Assembly (NCBI RefSeq): GCF_017654505.1
Contig: NC_054537.1
Coordinates: 74,174,118 to 74,238,117, forward strand
Origin: Polyodon spathula
Lineage: Eukaryota; Chordata; Actinopteri; Acipenseriformes; Polyodontidae
Direction: 5' to 3'
Length of the DNA: 64,000 nucleotides
Part shown: one piece after another, positions 57,363-64,000 of the stretch
Numbering within the stretch: position 1 is the stretch's first letter
Layout: each line of letters begins with the position of its first letter
Notes under the pieces: model-generated
What the model was told of the DNA's origin: nothing
What the model saw: only the letters and a program-made list of their open reading frames with translations
Database searches by the model: none
Program-made: the position numbers and the translations under genes

Positions 57363-59825
57363 TTTTTTTGAATATTTCATTCACACTGTCAAGGAATTTA
57401 ATGGTTAAATTGATTTTAATATCAGCGTTTCCCAGAGATTTAGTTGTGTGACATGATGTGGTGATTGGGTTGTTAACACCGATTCCAGAACATTCTTAAC
57501 CAGATCTACTTCAAAGCTTGTTGATTAGATCAAAGCACAGGCCACGAACTGTGTTAACTGAAGCTCACCTTTCAAAAAGCTATATGATTGTCTAGTCTCC
57601 AAAGGTGTCATAAAACTTGCCAAGCTACAGTGCAGTTGTACCATTATTGTGTTAAAAATTTATTAAAATGCTTTAAGAATATTTTTTAATACATAACTTG
57701 TAGCCACAAGTTTAATAGTTATTTTAAGTAAGTTGCCCAATAATCATGAAGGGTTTATTGTGTTTTAAATGAATATTATAAACTAATAACTATTTTTGAA
57801 TATTATGCTTTGATTGTATTATGATGTGTTTTATATGCTTGTAATCGTAATATTGTAGAGAATGAAACTGAGATGTATATGTTTCTGTAATGAATGCAAC
57901 TAAAGTTATATTGAACAGGATGTTTAAATGATAAATGTAAAATCCTTAGATAATGAAATAGGTGGATACATTGCATATCTAACACACCCTTTTTGTGTGA
58001 CACGCAACTGTCTATCAAATAATGTGAACCAATGGAAGGATCGACAAGGACTTGTTTACAGTACAAGGGAACACCTATACATCGTGTTATTTAAACTCTG
58101 ATTTTCATTCTCTGGATTCTCTTTGGATTTGATCTTTCTCTCTTAAATCTCATAGCTCTCAATTCATCAAACTCCGAAGTTCTTCAGCGAAGACGCAATG
58201 ATGTAATCTTCAAAGCTGTCCCAGAGAAGATGGGCTCCCTCCGGAACGACGAAAGCTTTTGCCTACAGACTTCACGGAGATACTGTACTGCGCAGCTGCA
58301 CAACTAACTTCCACAGAGGACGACCATGTTAAGAAGACTTTGTTTTAAACATTGCACCAACAGAATAAGTATCAAACTTATATTGTGTGTTTACAGAAAA
58401 CTGAACTAAAGCCATGATATTGATATCGTCACAATACGTAATGTGCGTCTATTCAACTAGATGCTGAACATTGCACATGCGTACTTATCCACTTATAATA
58501 CATGACTGAACCTAACAATGCATGATGAACTATTAAGACTGCTTCACTAACGCAGAACTCTATGACCAGAGAGCACATCAAGGATTTATTATGAACATTT
58601 AACAATGAATTACTTTTCCTTGAATGTTTTATTTAGTTTCTTCTTTATACATATGTTTTTAAATATGAAGCCGAACCTTTATTCTTCTTCCTTTGAGAAT
58701 ATGAATAAATGTAATAATAATTTGGATTGTTAGGTTTCTTTTTGTCTTATAACAAATGTACATTTATGATAGATCTGAAATATTTAAACATACATAATAT
58801 TAATTGTTAATCTATTTTCATCATGAATCTAGGGACAATTAAGCCAGAATCGCTAGTTCTTATTGAGGTTTTCTGTTTATTATGGTTAATAATTACATTA
58901 TGAGCTATAATTGGTATTTTCTTTAATGGTAATTGTCAAGGACACAGTTGTGACATGAATCCTAGATATACAACGTAAATATGCACGACAATAGTGAATA
59001 TTCTAGTTTACAAACTGACACAGCTAGCAAAGACCAATAAAAAACAAAACTCTTAAATCATGAAATAAAACATGAATTTGATATTGTTGTGTGTGGTAGA
59101 AAGTATTTATAATCACTATAAATCTAGTAACCACACACTATTCATGCCGTAAAGTACATGTACAACTCTCAGCTGCTAGTATGTGTGTTCAATGTATAAC
59201 CAAATATAGAACACAAACAGTAAACAAATCTACATATTTAAATGCAGAACTTATTAAAACAACATATTATATATCATCACAATTATGTTGTATTGACAGG
59301 CCACTATTTCAATTTTAAAGAGTCAGCACTGTGAACCAGTCATTGTGTCTTAAGCAAAAAACACTTGAATCAATTTCAGTTTATTATATTTTAAGTATCT
59401 GCAGCAAACACCTGCATTATAAAGACAACTTGCATTTGACCCTGTGTATTACATGCATTATAATCCCCTCTTTTGATTTCAACATGATTGACTAAGCTGC
59501 TCAGAGGGATAAGCCTTGTCTCAGCTGTGATGACAGGCTTAGGGAATAATACAAATTTGGGCATTCTAATAGAATATATACTGTAACAACAGACAGAATT
59601 TATGAATAAATGGCTTACTGGCATTTTTTATCATATTTGAGTAGCTGTTTTATGTTACAGTATTATTTGATGTACAGTGCTGGGCCTTGAAAAAGAGTAC
59701 ACAGCTGAAACACTTAGCTTGTGTTCCTTCTCCAATAAGTGTGGAATAACTTAATCTTGTTCTTTGTGTTGCTTACTTGCTGATGTCCCTATCTAGGTAT
59801 CTATTTTATAATGAATATAAAGTTG
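57363..59825. other. Non-coding stretch
   Basis: No gene recognised. 58.08-58.33 kb is less AT-rich (CTTCAGCGAAGACGCAATG, GGAACGACGAAAGC) and may be an old repeat or LTR piece, unassigned. Confidence 0.6.
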
Positions 59826-60625
59826 TGACAGGGCAGCTTCACAAACTACACAGTCCTCACAAACTGTTTTAAAACTTTCTAAAAATGACATAGAAAATTG
59901 TGAACAAAGTGGATATGTAGTTGGCAGGGGTGTGGGGTATTCCAGCCGTGTCAAGGGTGGCAGTGGAGACACTGGTGCTGGACGTTCAGGCTCCCCCTTC
60001 GTGGGCGCTGAACACAACAGGACTTCAGGCTCATCACCCTCCTCGCCTGTCACCCCATCGACCTCCGGGCAGCTTTTCTCCTCATGCCCACCAGTAGGCG
60101 AATTATTCCTCATCCTCTTGCTCCGCAGTGGAGTACTCCCCTTGTACCTATCGGATGGTGTCCCACGGCCGGGTCCGAGGGTTCCCCTCCCTGCTTCCCC
60201 CATCCCTCTTTTGAGCAGGTGCCTGAAGGGGCAGCGCATGGTGTTTGCCCGGGTTTGGTACAGACGAGGCACCAAAACCCTACTTCCTCCTTCAGGCTTT
60301 GGAACTGGCCGTTCCTCTTCTTTCCCACTCTGCTGCTTCTCCCCATTTTCTCCTTTCAAAATTTTTTTAAAAATAAATAAATAATACATTCCACCTGCAG
60401 TACTATTCCTGGCCTGTGTATATGAAGGCACTGTTTCCCACTTCTTGACACCATAGGTTCCAGATAGGCTTGTGGGTGACGTCAGACCAGGAAATGATTG
60501 ATACAACAAACTATACTGAGGGGTATGAAACGCTGTTGCGTGTTTTAATAATAAATAAAAAGGTTCAACAAAACACTTTTATAAAACAAAACAGCACACT
60601 GGCCAAAACAAACAGACACTATAAG
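59826..60625 (-). mobile_element. 5' fragment of a second tRNA-Leu-primed gag-like LTR element
   Basis: On the minus strand: LTR-like R/U5 sequence (about 60625-60455, including GTTTTGGCCAGTGTGC and TTTATTATTAAAACACGC), then TGGTGTCAAGAAGTGGGA (60453-60436), which equals the tRNA-Leu primer site with one extra A. A gag-like frame follows from 60346. The plus-strand sequence TGTGACAGGGCAGC at 59826 reads as an LTR end (...CTGTCACA) on the minus strand. Internal region and 3' part are deleted or decayed. Confidence 0.6.
59930..60346 (-). pseudogene. Gag-like N-terminus (decayed)
   Basis: ATG at 60346 gives MGRSSRVGKKRNGQFQSLKE, a basic start like that of the 33-kb protein, then EVGFWCLVCTKPGQTPC at the position of the first knuckle: the C-x2-C is kept, and the His and last Cys are lost or shifted. 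Further on, in another frame, a Glu/Pro-rich stretch follows (GDEPEVLL, KGEPERPAPVSPLPPL). At least one frameshift. Homology to the other gag-like copies is based on order and motif, not on long identity. Confidence 0.5.
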
Positions 60626-61180
60626 TAACAAACAAAGGCATTGGGATTAATAATACAAATTAAATATACTTAAAATGATATAAATTATGTCGATGTATTT
60701 TTAAGCTGATACAAAATACTGGCATTGAATCTGTGTTTCCGTTGTTGCAAAATAAAATCAGATTCCAAATTATGCTTTGACATACCTATCAGATTAACAT
60801 TTATTATGCTAATTAATAAAAAAAGTTTACAGCTACAACCCTTTTATGTACCCAATGTTTAATTTGAGCTCTTCTTTTCAATTTATTGTTTAAAAATATT
60901 CTTTAGGATTAAAAAAAACATTCCATAAAAAATCTAAACTTTCATGCTCACTGGATGAAAGTTTATACAAAAAAAAGGTGCCATTGCTTTATTTTAAATC
61001 CCACTAAATCACCTGAAATGAAAGCAGCAATAAAGCAGTAAAAACTTTTTTTTTTGGTCAAAAATGTAAAATGCCATGTAAAAACTTAAATGTGTTTACA
61101 GTTAAGTAAAGATATACAGTAGGCTGACATCAATATATTTTTTAAGTCATGTGCTTTTTGTTTTTTATCAGCCAGTGTCT
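60626..61180. other. Non-coding stretch
   Basis: AT-rich unique DNA with A/T runs. No gene recognised. Confidence 0.65.
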
Positions 61181-61366
61181 TTGGATCAAATCACTCGGCA
61201 CCGACAGCACTCTCCTCGAAGCCGATACTGGCACCGATTGATTTGGCACCAGTGAATAGCGGAACCATCTACAGCCCGGCACCGACCATGCTACTATCGG
61301 CACCGACCTCGCCGCAGATTGACCACTTGATCTCGGCACCGAGCGCAGCAGCCCCGCCTACGACAC

Positions 61367-62150
61367 CATGTCAGTACAGTCAACTGTGTCCTCCTCTGGT
61401 TTCCACCAGTGCGACGTGAAGCTGCCCAGGCAGGACAAGCACCCGTCTTGCGCCAGATGCTTAGGACCAGACCATGCGGCCAAAGCATTGGCAGGTGAGC
61501 TGGACTTTTCTCAAGAAGTTCTCTAAACGAACTAAGCGCAGGAGAGCAGCTCTATCCCCAGCACACTCTCTTCCCGAGCCAAGGGAGAATGAGATCAGTG
61601 GTCCAAGGCCCTCCCTGGAGGTCCTCTAGGACCCCGCATGACCAGAGAGCTCTCCCACACACCTGGGTCACCCTGCTCTTCCCCACCACCGATACAGAGG
61701 AGCAGACACCTCTCATGGGAGGCGAGATGGTAACTGTCGAGGTGGCACCGCTCGCGGGGACGCTCACCAGGGGACAGACAGTCACTGCGCAGGCACCGCT
61801 CTCCTTCCCCATGCAGGCGCAGACAATCGGCGCTTTGCTGAGCTAGCGGACACTGTAAGGGCTCAGGAGACCATGCTAGAGACCATACTAAAATCGCAGG
61901 ACAGACTGCCCCCTATCACCGGGCAGCTTCAACTTCCACAGTCTCATTCACCATCCCCACTACCTAGACCTTCTAGCCCAGGTGAGCTGTCCTTCACAGC
62001 ATCAAGATCAAACGTCTCAGACCCAGCAACTTCCATCAGGCAGGCCACAGCAGAGGGCTCCTTACTGCCCCTGCCGCATGTGTCGCGGAGTGAAGAGTTC
62101 CGAGCAGTAATGCAGCGTGCAGCTGTAGCCACAGAACATGAGGCCGGCAG
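61367..62150 (+). pseudogene. DIRS gag remnant (second element)
   Basis: The module KLPRQDKHPSCARCLGPDHA (about 61424-61483) matches the zinc module of the first DIRS (KHLLCVRCLGMQHA). Later, FAELADTVRAQETMLETILK (about 61830-61900) and SRSEEFRAVMQRAA (about 62085-62130) are typical DIRS Gag middle/C-terminal blocks. Frameshifts and stops lie between (for example near 61525 and 61850). Confidence 0.75.
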
Positions 62151-62189
62151 AACAGGTGGGAAAGGGAAACCGCTTCCTCCAGAAAAAAG

Positions 62190-63395
62190 GGCAACCACAG
62201 CAAGCCCTACCTTTGTGCCAGGACTTCCTGGAATTGGTGCCGATGGAGGTGGCGGAGGCAGAGACAGCTCCTGCTGCTCTGCTCCTGGTGGTGGAGGTGG
62301 TGGAGGCAGAGGCAGCTCCTGCTGCTCTGCTCCTGCCGGTGGCGGTGGCGGAGACAGAGGCAGCTCCTGCTGCTCTGCTCCTGGGAGCAGCGTGTAGTCT
62401 CCTGGTGATGGAGGTGGGAGCAGCGTGTAGTCAACTGGAGATGGAGACTCTCCCTCACTTGCCAGGGGTTGGTGCGGCTCTCCCTCACTTGCAGGGGAGT
62501 GGTGCAGCTCTCCCTCACTTGCAGGGGACTGTTGCGGCTCTCCCTCACTTGCAGGGGACAGCAACATTGGCTCCTCTCCCTCTGGTGCTGGAGACAGGGC
62601 TTCTCCTTATGAGATCAGAGAAGGTGGGAACCCTCCCATATCGGCAACCAGGTAGTTGAACACCATGGCTGCATTGTCTCGGAGGGACACTGGGTGGTGT
62701 TGCTGTTCCCAAGTTTCCCAACACTTCCCATCTCGGGCCCACAGCAGCTTAATCACCTTCAGCAGGTTTCTTTCCAGGCCACCGTCAGGGTCCGTCAGTC
62801 AGTACTTCTCCCACCAATGCAGAAGATGGAACCAGCAGGCACTCTCCCTCTGCTGGTGGAGACTTGGGCTGTGGACGCTCCGACTCCCACTTTGCGGGCT
62901 GTGGACTCATTGACTCCTCCCTTTTGGGCTGTGGACGTTCGGCCTCCTTCCATGCAGGCTGTGGAGGTGAAACCAGCAGACATTCTTCCTCTGCTGGAGG
63001 AGGTGGAAACAGCAGGAATTCTTCCTCTGCTGGTGGCAGTGGAAACAGCAGTCCCTCGGGCTTTGGATTCCTGCTGTACCCCCGTCTGGGTGCTGGACAT
63101 TCACGGTCCCCCCCCGTCTTGAGAATGCTCACTGTCCCCCAGTCTGGGCACTGAATGCACGGGCTCCTACCACTCAGGCATTACTTCCGTCTCTGCATAT
63201 TGCGTGGGGCAGATGACCAACGTGTGCCCATATGCCCCACAGCCGGGGCACAACTACGCCACGAGGTTCTTTAAAAAAAACTCCCAACTGTCATCCCCAA
63301 CCTTGTTGCTGTTGCTGCGGTTGCTGTTGCAGCTTTTTCCTGCCACTCTTTCTCCTCACCTTCCTCTCCTGGGCTGGTTCCTCCTTTGCCACAGC
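62190..63395 (-). pseudogene. Gag-like zinc-knuckle protein fragment, nested in DIRS
   Basis: Minus strand, in order: basic Gln-rich start (RRKSGRKKLQQQPQQQQQ, about 63370-63310); knuckle CPGCGAYGHTLVIC (about 63250-63208); a decayed second knuckle CIQCPDWG (about 63150); Glu/Pro-rich stretch (EGLLFPLPPAEEEFLLFPPP); then a block clearly homologous to the 33-kb protein, LLWARDGKCWETWEQQHHP and VFNYLVADMGG (about 62750-62630), against LWRRDGERWEQWEEQHHP and VNYLAVDMGD; finally a repeat tail of SPASEGELHH and GAEQQELPLPPPPPPP units (to about 62190). Stops and frameshifts are present, including a TGA within the Trp-rich block. No LTR or primer site found at its edges. Confidence 0.78.
62225..62565 (-). 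repeat. Coding minisatellites in the nested gag-like tail
   Basis: Two arrays: about four 30-bp units (CTCCCTCACTTGCAGGGGA on the plus strand, 62446-62565) and about three 54-63 bp GGTGGCGGAG...CAGCTCCTGCTGCTCTGCTC units (62240-62390). Different units from the 33-kb arrays but the same position in the protein and the same Glu/Pro bias. Confidence 0.85.
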
Positions 63396-63409
63396 CAAGT
63401 CCACTCATT

Positions 63410-63720
63410 GCCCCCCTATGGTTCTCCATGGAGAGAGATGGGGGCCCCCTGGGAGTAGATGCGCTCACCCCTGGCCACAGGGGCTTTTGTTGCGTTCCCT
63501 CCACTACCATTAATACCCCTGACACTAGAGAGGATCAGGGTGGAGAGAGCACAGGTTTTGCTGGTTGCACCCAGATGGCTGATACACCCCTGGTTTGCTC
63601 TCCTCTCTGACATGTTGTCGGGTCAGCCATGGCAGCTCCCGCTGCGCAAGGACCTCCTGAGCCAAGCAGAGTGGCTATTATGACACCCAAACCCAGCCCA
63701 GCTCAGCTCCAACTTGGATG
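63410..63720 (+). pseudogene. DIRS RNase H/linker remnant
   Basis: The frame AFPPLPLIPLTLERIRVERA ... QVLLVAPRWLIHPWFALLSD and LPLRKDLLSQAEWLL (to 63683) is the conserved DIRS region after RNase H. Just upstream, GPLGVDAL in a shifted frame is also a DIRS block. It marks where DIRS sequence resumes after the nested fragment. Confidence 0.78.
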
Positions 63721-63769
63721 GAGCCGTCTATTCAGACGAGGTTTAAAATGATGCGGTAGTAGAAACACA

Positions 63770-64000
63770 ACAGTCTGCTAGGGCGACGAGCACTAGAGCC
63801 CAGTACTCATACAAATGGAAAGTTTTCCAAGACTGGTGCATTGCCGAAGGTCACGATCCTGTGACGTGCCCTGTTGAGACAATATTAACCTTCTTACAAC
63901 ACCTGTTTGATGCAGGAAAATCAGCGTCCACTTTGAAGGTATAACTGGCAGCAATAGCAGTGTGCCATGACAAAATTGACTCGGTGACCCCTGAGGAACA
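63770..64000 (+). pseudogene. DIRS tyrosine recombinase N-terminus (continues beyond window)
   Basis: RATSTRAQYSYKWKVFQDWC (63782-63841) and FLQHLFDAGKSASTLKV (about 63893-63942) match the N-terminal domain of DIRS recombinases. A TAA follows STLKV at about 63943, where the family usually reads YLAA. The catalytic domain would lie beyond the window. Confidence 0.75.

Larger units (their letters stand above)
61181..64000 (+). mobile_element. Second DIRS-type retrotransposon, interrupted, runs off window
   Basis: Starts with a leader rich in CGGCACCGA motifs (61190-61350), then a DIRS gag remnant (61.37-62.15 kb). The RT core is absent and a minus-strand gag-like fragment (about 62.19-63.39 kb) is in its place. 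RNase H/linker-type blocks (from about 63.41 kb) and the tyrosine-recombinase N-terminus (63.77 kb to the window end) follow. Left terminal repeat not identified. Confidence 0.82.

Noticed and set aside
59932..60384. 150-codon plus-strand frame as a gene
   Set aside because: Opposite strand of the gag-like relic, whose primer site and knuckle remnant set the true orientation.

Overview
The window is eukaryotic, vertebrate-type DNA. It is AT-rich, with long non-coding tracts, many microsatellites and several transposable-element classes: CR1-type LINE, DIRS, LTR elements, hAT, a possible piggyBac, an L2-tailed SINE and MITEs. The mix, especially this CR1 family together with DIRS and tRNA-Leu-primed LTR elements, suggests a ray-finned fish, perhaps a non-teleost such as a sturgeon or paddlefish. 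That is inference from memory of repeat families and is only moderately secure. I found no host exon that I can defend. Every convincing reading frame belongs to a mobile element, so the window looks like an intergenic or deep intronic region.

Layout. 1-8.6 kb is AT-rich non-coding DNA with microsatellites and a pair of CTCF-like motifs. 8.6-13.8 kb is a cluster of small elements: a 386-bp foldback element, an L2-tailed SINE, a 122-bp TA-flanked MITE, an LTR fragment, and a DNA-transposon-like element containing a 56-bp minisatellite. 13.8-31.7 kb is mostly non-coding and holds an LTR fragment (17.5-17.9), a degenerate three-copy repeat with DR1 sites (18.1-18.5), two 5'-truncated CR1 copies (20.5-21.8 minus, 28.6-29.5 plus), a possible piggyBac end (26.0) and an LTR-like block (30.2-30.8).

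31.74-44.37 kb is one large nest. A degenerate DIRS-type tyrosine-recombinase retrotransposon with inverted terminal repeats about 12.4 kb apart was split by two insertions. One is a 3.4-kb LTR element (32,544-35,955; 5-bp target duplication CTAGG; tRNA-Leu primer site) that encodes only a zinc-knuckle gag-like protein with a huge tandem-repeat tail. The other is a near full-length CR1 LINE on the minus strand (36.02-40.31).

44.4-60 kb holds a hAT element with an 8-bp target duplication (47.4-49.6), an LTR-like block (50.7-51.3), a second hAT-like element with a GC-rich insert (55.0-57.0), and a CR1 insertion of only about 30 bp flanked by an 11-bp duplication (57.3). 59.8-60.6 is a minus-strand 5' fragment of another tRNA-Leu-primed gag-like element. 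From about 61.2 kb to the window end is a second DIRS element. Its central RT part is missing, and a minus-strand gag-like fragment related to the 33-kb protein sits in its place.

The most interesting items are: (1) a family of non-autonomous gag-only LTR elements, seen three times, whose proteins share zinc knuckles, a Trp-rich block (clear in two copies) and fast-changing Glu/Pro-rich tails; in the 33-kb copy the repeat tail lacks stops in several frames. (2) A canonical -1 frameshift heptamer, TTTAAAC, immediately before the CR1 ORF1 stop, with ORF2 open in the -1 frame and lacking any ATG upstream of its endonuclease motifs. (3) A palindrome with an AT-rich TAATTA/TTGATTA loop next to the TATA box in three different LTRs.
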